The position numbers and the translations under genes were made by a program. Below are positions 47,233-56,460 of a stretch of DNA of 64,000 bases, one piece after another (the stretch's first letter is position 1; each line of letters opens with the position of its first letter). Below the pieces are notes generated by a model that had not been told where the DNA came from, searched no databases, and saw nothing but the letters and a program-made list of their open reading frames with translations. The DNA is taken from contig CAYLTY010000014.1 in the NCBI GenBank assembly GCA_964386705.1, forward strand, positions 1 through 64,000, read 5' to 3'. Origin of the DNA: AM-0621 sp964386705. Lineage in GTDB: Bacteria > Planctomycetota > Planctomycetia > Planctomycetales > Planctomycetaceae.

Positions 47233-50200
47233 ATGTTGCAACAACCTCACGCAACGAATGCGCTCGCGTACTATCAGGCTTTGGTGGTGCAAGCTCTGGA
47301 AGCTCACCCCGCGGCGCATCGCGTGAACTGGTCGGACACTATGCGTGACCTGCGCGCGGTGGGTCTTGAACCGAGTACGCGAACATTTGAAATCGCTGGT
47401 TTTGACGATGAGGCCTGCGACGACCTCGAAATTCAGATTTGCTTCCCGCCGCGTGGTGGATCAACCAACGAGGTGATTGCGGTCTGCTCATGTGATGAGA
47501 GCACCAACAACTACCACTGCCGGCACACGTACGCGGGGTTGCAGCTTGCGGCCAAGATTCTGCAGCGTCCGCAGGACCAGCTCAGCAGATTTCTGGCGGC
47601 ATCGCCAGCGCAGGCACCGAAGCCGCAAGCGGTCTCCGCTGTCGCGCCGCGATTGCTCAACGCGCTGGATCAGGTGCTGCGAGTGGCCGAGAACCCGGCC
47701 GAGACTTCGCCTGCGCTGGGCCAACGGCGACTGGCCTATCGCATTCAGATCAAGCGGACCATCTACGGACCGTCAATCACCGTGCTGCCGTGCGAGCAGG
47801 AGCTCAAGAAAGATGGGAGCGCGTGGAAGCGAGGTCGTGCACTGAGTTGGGATCAGTTGCGGTTTCACCGAGAGCTGGCCAATGGCCCGCATGACGAAGC
47901 GGTTCGCGAACTGGTGAATCGCACGGGCTATTCGCCCTATGCGTACAACGGCCCGCCGACGAGTGCCGTGCTCGCGGCGCTTGCCGGATGCACTCGAGTT
48001 AGCCTGGAAGACGAGCACGGGGACCATCCGGTGATGATCAGGACGGGCGCATTGAGCCTCACGTGCGGCGTCGAGAATGGAAACCTGAAGGTCTACGTGA
48101 CCTGCAACGGTGAGATGTTTGATTTCCGCAACGGGCTGCTAAGCGACGGCAATTCCAGCAGCTTGATCGCGGTTGGGTTAGACACACTGATGTTGATCAC
48201 AGCACCGAACCAGCAGTCGCTGATGCTGGCGACCGAGTTCATCAAGACGCCTGTTTCCGCACCGCTCGCTGAAGCGACCCCGCTGATTGAGCGCCTTTCG
48301 AAGCTGGACGGCATTATGCCCGTCAAGTTTTCTGATGAGCTGGTCGCCGAACCGATCGTCGCCGATCCGCGTATTCACCTGGAGCTGCTGCCCGGCCAGC
48401 CTCAAGGCTTGTACGCGAGGTTTCGAGTTCGGCCTCTTCCTGACGGGGCTTTCGCCATGCCCGGTGATCCGCGAGTGGGGTCGTACGGCACTCTGGGCGG
48501 CAAGATCTCTAGGGTGCAGCGCGATCGTGTGGCCGAGCGCGAACGGGCACTCGGCATTCTGAAAGAGCTGGAACTGCCGCAATCTCGAGCGGTGTCTGAA
48601 TGGGACTGGCGATTTACCTCCGACGAGGCGACCATCGACTTTCTCGCGAAGGTTTTCGATCGGCAGCGACAACGATGCGGTCAGCAGGCTACGAACACTG
48701 TGGCAGCGGACGAACTGGGACAGATTCCCGCGACGGATGACTTGGTGGTGACGTGGCCGCAGGGCGGTTCGATTCGTGTTGCAGGCGAGATTGATTCCTC
48801 GTCGCTGCGCATGAGTGTCGAAGATCGCGACGACTGGTTCGGCCTGGACGGCACCGTGGAGGTCGACGGTCATATCATTTCGCTGCGCTCATTAATCAGT
48901 GCGCTCAAATCAGGCCGCAAGTACATTTCGTTAGGTAATGGTTTGTGGGTGCGCATTTCGGATGAGTTTCTGGAGCGACTGCAGGCGATTGGCGATCTAG
49001 TCCATTCGACGAAGAACGGGCTCGAAGTGGATATTACGGCCGCGCCGGCGCTGCAGGATCTGGTGCAATTGCGCGAGCATTTTCAGCTCTGTGCGAAGTG
49101 GCAGAACCTGTTGAACAACCTTGATGCCAAGGCCATTCAATGTGCAGCGCCGCCGAAAAGCCTCAACGCCGAATTGCGGCATTATCAACTCGATGGTTAT
49201 CGCTGGCTGAAACGGCTCTCAACGTGGGGAGTCGGCGGCTGCCTCGCGGATGATATGGGTCTCGGCAAGACCGTGCAGGCACTGGCTGTGCTGCTCGATC
49301 GCCGCGAAACCGGTCCGGCTCTGGTCATCGCACCGATGTCAGTAGGCTTCAACTGGGTGCGGGAAACACAACGCTTCGCTCCTTCTCTGCGAGTGATCTC
49401 CTACCGCGACAGCGATCGAGGTCAGGTGCTGCAGGACGTGCATGCAAGCGATGTGGTTGTTGTCAGCTATGCACTGTTTCAACGCGACGCCGAGAAGTTC
49501 GGGGCGACCGATTGGGGTACGCTGGTGCTGGATGAAGCTCAGAACGTGAAGAACCCGACGACGAAGACCGCTCGAGCCGTTCGCGATCTCAAGGCCAAAT
49601 GGCGACTGGCGCTGACGGGCACTCCGATTGAAAATCGACTCAGCGAACTGTGGGCACTCTTTCGAGCGATCAGCCCCGGTGTGTTCGGCAGTTGGGAACG
49701 TTTTCGGGATCGGTTCGCAGCGCCGATTGAGAAGGGCAAAGACCCGGCCAAACGGCAATCACTGGCGCGGCTGGTGAAACCTTTCATCCTGCGTCGCACC
49801 AAAGAAGAAGTTTTGAAGGAACTGCCGCCGCGCACCGAGATCCAGCACACGATTGAACTGAGTAGCGAAGAACGCAAACGCTATGAAGACGCCCGGCTGG
49901 CGATCTGCACGCAACTGGCCGGTCTCGATTTCAATGCTTCTGGCAATGACCAGCGCTTCACGGTGCTCGCCGCGATCACGCGTCTGAGGCAACTGGCATG
50001 TCATCCGCGGCTGGTTGATGCGAAGTGGACGAAGAGTTCCGCGAAGCTCGACACCTTCATGGAACTGGTGGAAGAGCTGCGCGAGGAAGGGCATCGCGCC
50101 CTGGTCTTCAGCCAGTTCACGCAGCACCTGGACCTGGCACGTAAGGCACTGGATCGAATCGGCGTTTCGTATCAGTACCTCGACGGCAGTTCGTCCGCAG

Positions 50201-50631
50201 TTTCGCGGCAACGCTCGGTCGATGCGTTTCAGGCGGGCAGGGGAGACCTGTTCCTGATTTCATTGAAGGCCGGCGGCTCAGGGCTCAACCTCACGGCGGC
50301 GGATTATGTCATTCACCTCGATCCATGGTGGAACCCGGCGGTGGAAGATCAGGCGACAGACCGCGCTCATCGCATTGGTCAGCTGCGACCGGTGACGGTT
50401 TATCGACTGGTCACCGAAGGCACCATTGAGGAAAAGATTCTCGCTCTGCACGAACGCAAGCGCGAACTGGTAGCGAGTGTGCTCGATGGCACCGATGAAG
50501 CGGCTCAACTCTCAACGGAAGAACTCGTTGATCTCATCAAGGGCGGCTCAACTCCGAGCGAGTTGAGCGATGACGAAGCGCCAACATCTCCCAAACGCCG
50601 CAAGTCATCTCGTTCCAAAGCCGCTCGCTAA
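47233..50631 (+). CDS. SWIM zinc-finger SNF2 family helicase
   Basis: A 1132-residue protein. Near residues 82-104 CSCDESTNNYHCRH forms a SWIM-type zinc finger (CxC...CxH). The region to about 640 has no clear known domain. The SNF2 ATPase motor occupies about 650-1090: Walker A DDMGLGKT (about residue 672), LDEAQNVKNP (Walker B, DEAQ), TGTPIENRL, and C-terminal FSQFTQHLD, SLKAGGSGLNL and DRAHRIGQ. It is expected to translocate along double-stranded DNA and remodel protein-DNA complexes, as in the RapA/HepA and bacterial SNF2 groups. It is 16 bases away from a converging histidine kinase gene. No partner gene is evident. Confidence 0.92.
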   Translation: MLQQPHATNALAYYQALVVQALEAHPAAHRVNWSDTMRDLRAVGLEPSTRTFEIAGFDDEACDDLEIQICFPPRGGSTNEVIAVCSCDESTNNYHCRHTYAGLQLAAKILQRPQDQLSRFLAASPAQAPKPQAVSAVAPRLLNALDQVLRVAENPAETSPALGQRRLAYRIQIKRTIYGPSITVLPCEQELKKDGSAWKRGRALSWDQLRFHRELANGPHDEAVRELVNRTGYSPYAYNGPPTSAVLAALAGCTRVSLEDEHGDHPVMIRTGALSLTCGVENGNLKVYVTCNGEMFDFRNGLLSDGNSSSLIAVGLDTLMLITAPNQQSLMLATEFIKTPVSAPLAEATPLIERLSKLDGIMPVKFSDELVAEPIVADPRIHLELLPGQPQGLYARFRVRPLPDGAFAMPGDPRVGSYGTLGGKISRVQRDRVAERERALGILKELELPQSRAVSEWDWRFTSDEATIDFLAKVFDRQRQRCGQQATNTVAADELGQIPATDDLVVTWPQGGSIRVAGEIDSSSLRMSVEDRDDWFGLDGTVEVDGHIISLRSLISALKSGRKYISLGNGLWVRISDEFLERLQAIGDLVHSTKNGLEVDITAAPALQDLVQLREHFQLCAKWQNLLNNLDAKAIQCAAPPKSLNAELRHYQLDGYRWLKRLSTWGVGGCLADDMGLGKTVQALAVLLDRRETGPALVIAPMSVGFNWVRETQRFAPSLRVISYRDSDRGQVLQDVHASDVVVVSYALFQRDAEKFGATDWGTLVLDEAQNVKNPTTKTARAVRDLKAKWRLALTGTPIENRLSELWALFRAISPGVFGSWERFRDRFAAPIEKGKDPAKRQSLARLVKPFILRRTKEEVLKELPPRTEIQHTIELSSEERKRYEDARLAICTQLAGLDFNASGNDQRFTVLAAITRLRQLACHPRLVDAKWTKSSAKLDTFMELVEELREEGHRALVFSQFTQHLDLARKALDRIGVSYQYLDGSSSAVSRQRSVDAFQAGRGDLFLISLKAGGSGLNLTAADYVIHLDPWWNPAVEDQATDRAHRIGQLRPVTVYRLVTEGTIEEKILALHERKRELVASVLDGTDEAAQLSTEELVDLIKGGSTPSELSDDEAPTSPKRRKSSRSKAAR

Positions 50632-50647
50632 GTGACGAGATCCACAA

Positions 50648-51364
50648 TCAAGACTCTGTTGCCGGAAGTGCTGGCAGCGCGATTGAGAAGCGTGTGCCTT
50701 TGCCGAGTGCGCTCTCACAGCTAATCGCGCCGCTGTGAGCTTCCACAATCTTGCGGACGGTCGGCAGACCGAGCCCGCTGCCGCCGGACTTGGTGGAGAA
50801 AAATACCTGAAACAGCTTCGATCGGGTCTTCTCGTCCATGCCGTGACCGGTATCAATGAATTCCAGCCGCACGTTGCCGTCACGGTGATACGTCTGCAGC
50901 TCCAGCAGGCCGCCAGACGGCATGGCCTGAATGGCGTTCTGGGCGAGGTTCTGCAGCACTTGCTTCATCAGCGAGCGGTCCAGCCGTACCTGTGGCAGGT
51001 CAGATTCCAGGTGCGGACTGATGTCGACCTTATGCTCAGCGGCGGTTGGTCGATAGAAGTCGATGAACTCACGCACGACGGTGTTGAGGTCTCCGTCAAC
51101 CAGTTGCAGTTCACCCGCGCGAGAGAACTGCAGGAACGCATCGAGGATCTCGTTGAGATGTTCGCATTCGGCCTGCACTTTCTTCAGCTTGGTCAGCATC
51201 CGGCGATCGCGCACGGCTTCGCTGTCCTGCACGTCCTCGACGAGCAGTTCCAGGTTGAGCTTCATCGTTCCGAGCGGATTACGGATCTCGTGCGCCAGCC
51301 CCCCGGCCAGCTGCGCGATCTCGGCATACTGACTGAGTAATCGCTGCCGCTCCTGATCTTCCAT
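50648..51364 (-). CDS. Short soluble sensor histidine kinase
   Basis: A 238-residue histidine kinase with only the transmitter module. The H-box is GGLAHEIRNPLG, the N-box NLAQNAIQAM, and the G boxes DTGHGMD and GSGLGL. There is no sensor or membrane domain, so input must come from a partner protein, as in NtrB-like systems. GAGG before 51364 supports the ATG. No response-regulator gene lies within the window, so its output is unknown. It converges with the SNF2 gene. Confidence 0.92.
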   Translation of the reverse strand: MEDQERQRLLSQYAEIAQLAGGLAHEIRNPLGTMKLNLELLVEDVQDSEAVRDRRMLTKLKKVQAECEHLNEILDAFLQFSRAGELQLVDGDLNTVVREFIDFYRPTAAEHKVDISPHLESDLPQVRLDRSLMKQVLQNLAQNAIQAMPSGGLLELQTYHRDGNVRLEFIDTGHGMDEKTRSKLFQVFFSTKSGGSGLGLPTVRKIVEAHSGAISCESALGKGTRFSIALPALPATES

Positions 51365-51469
51365 CACGCGACCTCATTGCCGGTTTCGAAACGTCGCTGC
51401 AAGCCTCACCAACGCCTGTCTGCCTTGTGTACTTCGCAGCAGACAACGGCGCGACGCTGCAAGCAATTC

Positions 51470-51537
51470 GGGAGGGCGCGGCTCCCGCTGAGCCGTGCCA
51501 GCCACTTGAAGCGGCTCGGCAGGAGTCTCGCCCTCCC
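51470..51537. repeat. Dispersed repeat family B, imperfect inverted repeat
   Basis: The left arm at 51470-51494 and right arm at 51513-51537 resemble the family B arms at 19543-19641, differing at three and one positions respectively, with an 18-base loop. The longer loop of the first copy is not conserved, while the arms are. Confidence 0.85.
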
Positions 51538-51629
51538 TCTCGCACTCAGCGGAACTGTATCGTCGCAGCCTCGGTTCTTGGACCAGCGGGATTGACGAAA
51601 AGCTGAGTTGGTGAGGGGCTGAAAATGCT

Positions 51630-51679
51630 CGAAGCCTGAATCACCACGAAGAATTACCTTCGGTGCGATTCAGGCTTCG
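51630..51679 (-). terminator. Hairpin terminator of tig
   Basis: CGAAGCCTGAATC (51630-51642) and GATTCAGGCTTCG (51667-51679) are perfect 13-bp arms with a partly paired interior. It lies 27 bases after the tig stop and is followed (in the tig direction) by GAGCATTTTC, so an intrinsic terminator is likely. Confidence 0.75.
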
Positions 51680-51705
51680 GTATCTAATTAATTGCTGCGA
51701 TCGGA

Positions 51706-53148
51706 TCAGGAAGCGGCGGTCGAGAGGGACCGGGCCAGCATCACGTTGCAGATCGCGTCGTCGACTGATTCAACAGACAGGTCGTTGACCAGTTCATCGG
51801 TCAGCGGGACTTCTTCTTCCTTGGCTCGTTCCAGAGCGATATCAACCGCCTTGCGTTCGCGAATCTGAGCTTCCAGATTCTCGATCACGCGGGTCTTCTC
51901 GAGGCGAGCACGGACGCGGCGTGGGCTTTCGCCACTCTGGAACGCCATCGCCATGATCTCGACGTCGATGTCCTGCGGGCTGACTTCGATCTTCTCTTCG
52001 GTGGCGATCTTGTCGAGCACGAAGTGCTCCTTCATCGCCTGACGCGTGACCGAAACCGCGTTCTGACGCAGTTCGTTCTCGCGAGCCTTGATTTCCTTGC
52101 TGGTGTAACCAGCTTGCTTCATTTCCAGAATTTCGCGGTGCAGAGCGTTCTCAACCTGCTTGAGCACCAGAGTTTCAGGCAGATCCCAAGTCGTGGACTC
52201 GGTCATCTGTTCCAGCAACTGAGTGCGGCAGGACTGACGCTGACGGTACACAACCTGGCGTTCCAAGACCGTACGCACCGATTTGCGGAGTGCCTCTTCA
52301 CTGTCGGAACCGATCTGGGCGATGGTTTCCGGAGTGAGCGTCGCCGGAGCGAATTTTTGTACGCCGGTGACCTTGAAGGTCACATTGAGCGTTTCGCCAC
52401 GCATCGGGACGTAGCCAGCCTCTTTCGAGATGACCACGGTTGTATTGCGGGTATCGCCAACCTTGGCTCCGGCCAGCAACTGGTCGAAACCGGCGATTTC
52501 GCCATCGCGGAATCGCAGGGTGGGTTGCAATCGCAGGCTCAGGTGCTTCATGTCACGGATGAGCTTGCCACCATGCTCGAACTCGACGTCCACCGTCACG
52601 CTGTCGCCAGCGGCGGCTGGTTCGCCGGTGTCAGCCTTGGTGCCCAGTTCAGTCAGCAGGCCAGCCAGATACTTGTCGACGTCGGCGTCGGTGATCTCGC
52701 GAACCGGCTTCTTGATGAGCAACTTGGCGTAGTCCGGAATCTGGACGTTCGGCCGAACTTCGACTTCGAAGCTGTAGGTGAAGTCGCCCACAGTCGGAAT
52801 GTCGATGTTCTCAACGTCCATGTCAGGCTCGTTGATCGGGTCGACTTCGTTCTCGAGCGTCAGTTGCTCAAGGCTGGCGACCAGCACGCGTTGCTTCAGT
52901 TCGTCGAGCAACTGCTGGCGGAACCGGGATTCGACGATGTGGCGCGGTACGCGGCCAACCCGGAATCCGTTGATGTTCGCCTTCGCGCAGTAATCGACGA
53001 CGATCTGCTCGCGAGTTCGAGCGATATCCGCTTCGGGAACAGTGACTTCGACTTTCTTCCGGCATGGGCCTGTTTCGGAGATCGTAACCTTCAGACCGTA
53101 CTTCGAAGTGTCGCTGCTTGCCTGTTCAATGGCCTCAGTAGTACTCAA
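51706..53148 (-). CDS. tig: Trigger factor
   Basis: A 480-residue ribosome-associated chaperone that meets nascent chains. The N-domain has the ribosome-binding loop GFRVGRVPRHIVESRF (usually GFRxGKxP), the middle is the PPIase domain (about 160-260: AAGDSVTVDVEF, LRFRDGEIAGFDQLLAGAKVGD), and the C-terminal helical chaperone domain is full length. The start is TTG at 53148, five bases after AGGAAGG; an in-frame upstream extension with Arg-rich start is less credible. The gene begins 76 bases after tRNA-Gly on the same strand. No clpP follows it, in contrast to many bacteria. Confidence 0.93.
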   Translation of the reverse strand: MSTTEAIEQASSDTSKYGLKVTISETGPCRKKVEVTVPEADIARTREQIVVDYCAKANINGFRVGRVPRHIVESRFRQQLLDELKQRVLVASLEQLTLENEVDPINEPDMDVENIDIPTVGDFTYSFEVEVRPNVQIPDYAKLLIKKPVREITDADVDKYLAGLLTELGTKADTGEPAAAGDSVTVDVEFEHGGKLIRDMKHLSLRLQPTLRFRDGEIAGFDQLLAGAKVGDTRNTTVVISKEAGYVPMRGETLNVTFKVTGVQKFAPATLTPETIAQIGSDSEEALRKSVRTVLERQVVYRQRQSCRTQLLEQMTESTTWDLPETLVLKQVENALHREILEMKQAGYTSKEIKARENELRQNAVSVTRQAMKEHFVLDKIATEEKIEVSPQDIDVEIMAMAFQSGESPRRVRARLEKTRVIENLEAQIRERKAVDIALERAKEEEVPLTDELVNDLSVESVDDAICNVMLARSLSTAAS

Positions 53149-53224
53149 TGTAACCTTCCTCCGAGACAGTCTCGCCCGGCACACCAGATAGCGGTGGCAC
53201 GATTCCGTGTGGGCAAAAAGAAAG

Positions 53225-53297
53225 AGCGGGAGACGGGACTCGAACCCGCGACAACGACGTTGGCAACGTCGTGCTCTACCAACTGAGCTACTCCCGC
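53225..53297 (-). tRNA. tRNA-Gly (GCC anticodon)
   Basis: A complete 73-base cloverleaf on the minus strand. The acceptor stem is GCGGGAG/CTCCCGC, the D loop contains AGCTCAGTTGGTAGAGC, the anticodon stem-loop is CGACG-TTGCCAA-CGTCG with anticodon GCC, and the T arm contains GGTTCGAGTCCC. No CCA is encoded. It lies 76 bases upstream of tig on the same strand. Confidence 0.97.
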
Positions 53298-53674
53298 TGA
53301 CTGCGCCGGCAAAAGCGTTTTTGGCCGACGTCGGAGAATGTTAGGTTCGATCTAAGGAACAGGTCAAGGCACCCGGATCGCCCCTAACGGCAGCGGGGAG
53401 ATTATTAGCCGGACGCCCCCTTTGAGCAAGCAGCAGGCGGTCAAATCGCGACCAAACCCCCGTCGGCACGCCGCAGGTGCGGGCGGGTTTGCCGATTCGT
53501 CGCATTGTGCCGATTTGTTCGCCCGATCTTGGATGGTGCTGTAGGACGGACAATCCTGTCCGTCGCATCCGTCCTCGCAACGGTGACGGACAGGATTGTC
53601 CGTCCTACAACGATGAACCTCCGCGCGGCTAAACTGCGACGGGCCGATACAGACTTCCTTAGAAAAGATCTCTC
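53298..53674. other. Intergenic region holding family A repeat
   Basis: About 375 bases between tRNA-Gly and the cupin gene. It holds the family A inverted repeat (53540-53609) and no recognisable gene. The tRNA promoter should lie in its left part, but no clear -35/-10 pair was seen. Confidence 0.45.
53540..53609. repeat. Dispersed repeat family A, complete inverted repeat
   Basis: Two 25-bp arms (53540-53564, beginning TGTAGGACGGACAATCC, and 53585-53609) are perfectly complementary around a 20-base loop. The 24-base core is shared with 57641-57708 and 18170-18193. Confidence 0.92.
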
Positions 53675-54037
53675 ATGCCGTTCATCAACATCGCCGACTA
53701 TCAGCCGATTGAACCTGTTCCGGGCTGTCGCATGCGGACGCCGTTTGGCAAGAACCTGATGCTGTCGTACCTGGAAATGGACGACGGGGCCGAAGTTCCG
53801 CTGCACCATCATCCGCACGAGCAGGGCGGCATGCTGCTGAAAGGCCGGATGCAACTCACGATCGGCGACGAGACCCGTATCTGCGAAGCCGGTTCGATGT
53901 TCCTCATTCCGCCGAACACTCCGCATCGAGCTGTCGCCATCGACGGCCCGGCCGTCGTGCTGGACGTCTTCAGCCCGGTCCGTGAGGACTACGCCGAACT
54001 TGTGAACCGCTACATCCCGCCGGTGCCAGCGTCGTGA
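53675..54037 (+). CDS. Cupin-domain protein
   Basis: A 120-residue single cupin. The metal-binding motif 1 is HHHPHEQGGML with three histidines and a Glu, and motif 2 includes PPNTPHRAVAI. There is no signal peptide, so it is a small cytoplasmic metal-binding protein. Cupins of this size include dioxygenase-like, isomerase and sensor functions; the substrate is not known. It is followed by a palindromic element (54059-54087). Confidence 0.85.
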   Translation: MPFINIADYQPIEPVPGCRMRTPFGKNLMLSYLEMDDGAEVPLHHHPHEQGGMLLKGRMQLTIGDETRICEAGSMFLIPPNTPHRAVAIDGPAVVLDVFSPVREDYAELVNRYIPPVPAS

Positions 54038-54058
54038 AGCACGAAACTGGCTTGTCCA

Positions 54059-54087
54059 GGAGTGCTGAGGCTTTGACTCAGCACTCC
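54059..54087. repeat. Dispersed repeat family C, hairpin after cupin gene
   Basis: GGAGTGCTGAG (54059-54069) and CTCAGCACTCC (54077-54087) are perfect 11-bp arms around a 7-base loop. It lies 21 bases after the cupin stop, so it may act as a terminator, though there is no T run. Confidence 0.7.
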
Positions 54088-54194
54088 ATATGTTTGCGTC
54101 AATCAGTCTGGTTGCAGCAAGGAACGTGGCCGTCCGCTTACGTGCGGATGAAGATTCTCTCCGAGAACGCTGCTTCACGGCTCAAGTGCTTTGT

Positions 54195-54250
54195 CATTCT
54201 TTGCCGCCGCCCCGCAAAGAATGGAGGGCTCCGTCAAGCCGGAGCACTCC
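54195..54250. repeat. Family C-related tandem hairpins before glnS end
   Basis: CATTCTTTGC/GCAAAGAATG (54195-54204 and 54214-54223) are 10-bp perfect arms with a 9-base loop. They are followed at once by GCTCCG/CGGAGC (54228-54233 and 54240-54245) flanked by GGAG/CTCC. In the minus orientation the sequence reads CTCCATTCTTTGCGG, which recurs almost identically at 63726-63740. Confidence 0.65.
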
Positions 54251-54271
54251 AGGGGCGAACCACGCTCAAAG

Positions 54272-55996
54272 CTACTTGTCGCCCTTGCTCTGCACCTTGG
54301 CCCAAGTGTCTTTCAGGGTCACCGTACGGTTGATAACCAGCTTCTCGGCAGTTGAGTCGCGGTCGATGCAGAAGTAGCCGTTGCGTTCGAACTGGTACTT
54401 CGCGCCGACAGCGGACGTCGCCAGCACGGGTTCGACCTTGCAGGCCGGCAGCACTTCCAGCGAGTTCGGGTTGAGGTACTTCTTCCAGTCCTCGCCTTCG
54501 GGGATATCGCCCGCGTCTTCCAGCATGAAGAGGCGATCGTAGAGTCGCACTTCGGCATCGAGTGCATGCTGAGCCGAGACCCAGTGAATCGTGCCTTGCA
54601 CCTTACGGCCATCAGGAGCGTTGCCGCCGCGAGTCGCCGGGTCGTATTCGGCTTTCACCGCCGTGATCTCGCCCGCCGCGTTCTGTTCGTAGCCGGTACA
54701 CTTGATGAAGTACGCATAGCGCAACCGCACTTCGCGACCGGGGGCCAAACGGAAATACTTCTTCGGTGGGTCCAGCATGAAGTCAGATGCTTCGATGTAG
54801 ATCTCGCGCGAGAACGGCACTTGCCGCGTGCCGAAGCTCGCGTCCTCTGGGTTGTTGATCGCTTCGAGCTGATCAACCTGACCTTCAGGATAATTCTCGA
54901 TGATGACCTTCAACGGCTTCAGAACGCCCATGACGCGCGGAGCCCGCTTGTTGAGGTCTTCGCGAATGGCCTGCTCGAGCCATTCCATATCAACAAGGCT
55001 GTTGAACTTGGCGACGCCGATGCGCTCGCAGAACGCCCGCAGTGATTCCGGGGTATAGCCGCGACGACGGATGCCGCAGATGGTCGGCATCCGCGGATCA
55101 TCCCAGCCTGAGACCATCTTCTGCTCCACCAGTTCGAGCAGCTTGCGCTTGCTCATCATGGTGTAACTGAGGTTCAGCCTCGCGAATTCAATCTGCTGCG
55201 GATGATGAATGTCGAGCTGATCGATGAACCAGTCATAGAGCGGCCGATGGTTCTCGAATTCCAGCGTGCAGATGGAGTGCGTGATGCCTTCCAGCGAATC
55301 GTTCTGCCCGTGAGTCCAGTCATACATCGGATAGATGCACCAGGCGTCGCCGGTACGATGATGCGTCGCATGACGGATGCGGTACAGGATCGGGTCCCGC
55401 ATATTCATGTTGGGCGAGGCCATATCAACCTTCGCGCGCAACACCATCTTTCCATCCGGGAACTCGCCCGCACGCATGCGACGGAACAGATCCAGCGTCT
55501 CTTCTTTCGGCCGATCACGATGCGGACTGTTTTTGCCGGGCTCTGTCAGGTTGCCGCGCTGCTGCCGAATCTGTTCGAGATTCTGCTCGTCGATGTACGC
55601 CTTGCCGTCCTGAATCATCTTCTCGGCGAACTGATACAGGTTCTCGAAGAAGTCGGACGCGTAGAACAGCCGGTCTTCCCAGTCGAAGCCCAGCCAGCGC
55701 ACGTCTTCCTTGATCGAATCAACGTACTCGACGTCCTCCTTGGTCGGATTGGTGTCGTCGAACCGCAAGTTGCACTTGCCGCCGTACTTCAATGCCAGGC
55801 CGAAGTTCAGGCAGATCGACTTCGCGTGGCCAAGGTGCAGGTAGCCGTTCGGTTCGGGCGGGAAGCGAGTATGAACGCGTCCGCCGTTCTTGCCGGCAGC
55901 CAGATCACGCTCGACGATCTGCTCGATGAAGTTCAGCGAACGAGCTTCACCAGACTCACCAGCAGAGCCTTCCGAGGGGCGATCAGTGGGTTCCAT
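54272..55996 (-). CDS. glnS: Glutaminyl-tRNA synthetase
   Basis: A 574-residue class I synthetase. The HIGH motif is in PPEPNGYLHLGHAKSI, KMSKS is replaced by TMMSKRKL, and the catalytic core has FDDTNPTKEDVEYVDSIKEDV. The C-terminal two-barrel tRNA-binding domain is complete (FSREIYIEASDFM, HWVSAQHALDAEVRLYDRLF). The ATG at 55996 has GGAG about 5 bases upstream. It is a true GlnRS (QQR-rich insert and NLTEPG loop) rather than a non-discriminating GluRS; the presence of GlnRS fits planctomycetes that use direct glutaminylation. Confidence 0.95.
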   Translation of the reverse strand: MEPTDRPSEGSAGESGEARSLNFIEQIVERDLAAGKNGGRVHTRFPPEPNGYLHLGHAKSICLNFGLALKYGGKCNLRFDDTNPTKEDVEYVDSIKEDVRWLGFDWEDRLFYASDFFENLYQFAEKMIQDGKAYIDEQNLEQIRQQRGNLTEPGKNSPHRDRPKEETLDLFRRMRAGEFPDGKMVLRAKVDMASPNMNMRDPILYRIRHATHHRTGDAWCIYPMYDWTHGQNDSLEGITHSICTLEFENHRPLYDWFIDQLDIHHPQQIEFARLNLSYTMMSKRKLLELVEQKMVSGWDDPRMPTICGIRRRGYTPESLRAFCERIGVAKFNSLVDMEWLEQAIREDLNKRAPRVMGVLKPLKVIIENYPEGQVDQLEAINNPEDASFGTRQVPFSREIYIEASDFMLDPPKKYFRLAPGREVRLRYAYFIKCTGYEQNAAGEITAVKAEYDPATRGGNAPDGRKVQGTIHWVSAQHALDAEVRLYDRLFMLEDAGDIPEGEDWKKYLNPNSLEVLPACKVEPVLATSAVGAKYQFERNGYFCIDRDSTAEKLVINRTVTLKDTWAKVQSKGDK

Positions 55997-56122
55997 GTCG
56001 ACTCCATTCAAGAATCGAGGCTGCGGCGCCGAGCCTCAATTTGCTGTCTGCGCACGAAAATAAGCCGGAACCACCGCGTGATCCCAGCTTATTCAGTATG
56101 AAGCGATTCGCTCGACCGCGAA

Positions 56123-56299
56123 CTAACCAGCGGTGGCGGGCTCAAACTCGACGAACGGGCTGACCTTCTGTGCTTTCGCGAAGATCGCATCTTTATCTGC
56201 CTGAGTCGTCGCAGCCTGATACTTGGCGCGCAACTTCTTGAGCTTTGCCCTGCGGCTCCGACGGCGGGCGATTTCCCGATCTCGTTCGACGCGTCCCAT
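56123..56299 (-). CDS. Small basic planctomycete protein (DUF6800-like)
   Basis: A 58-residue very basic protein (MGRVERDREIARRRSRRAK then LKKLRAKYQAA, and a C-terminal KAQKVSPFVEF). An AGGA-type site lies about 8 bases before the ATG. The pattern (RERDREIARRRSRR core, KAQKVSPF end) matches a small family I associate with planctomycetes and recall as DUF6800; the name is from memory. Its function is unknown; a nucleic-acid-binding role would fit the charge. It is the next gene downstream of the PLP enzyme on the same strand, 161 bases away. Confidence 0.72.
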   Translation of the reverse strand: MGRVERDREIARRRSRRAKLKKLRAKYQAATTQADKDAIFAKAQKVSPFVEFEPATAG

Positions 56300-56460
56300 C
56301 TTGCGAAGTCCTGCTATTTCCTAACGCGAAAATACATTCGGCCCGTCTTGACAGACCATTTACGGCACATCTTGTAGCAGTCCGGTCCGCAGGGGTCAAT
56401 CCGCCCTTATGCTCCAACCCGCATGTCCGGGGCTTTTCAGGCGGATGAGCGCAAACCCTT

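Larger units (their letters stand above)
51365..51705. other. Intergenic region holding repeat and terminator
   Basis: About 340 bases between the histidine kinase start and the tig stop. It contains the family B inverted repeat (51470-51537) and the tig terminator (51630-51679). No gene is seen. Confidence 0.5.

Noticed and set aside
52024..53286. 420-codon open frame opposite tig
   Set aside because: It overlaps the confident trigger-factor gene and the tRNA, and has no family-like motif.
55202..56101. 299-codon open frame opposite glnS
   Set aside because: Antisense to a canonical synthetase with complete motifs, and no alternative support.
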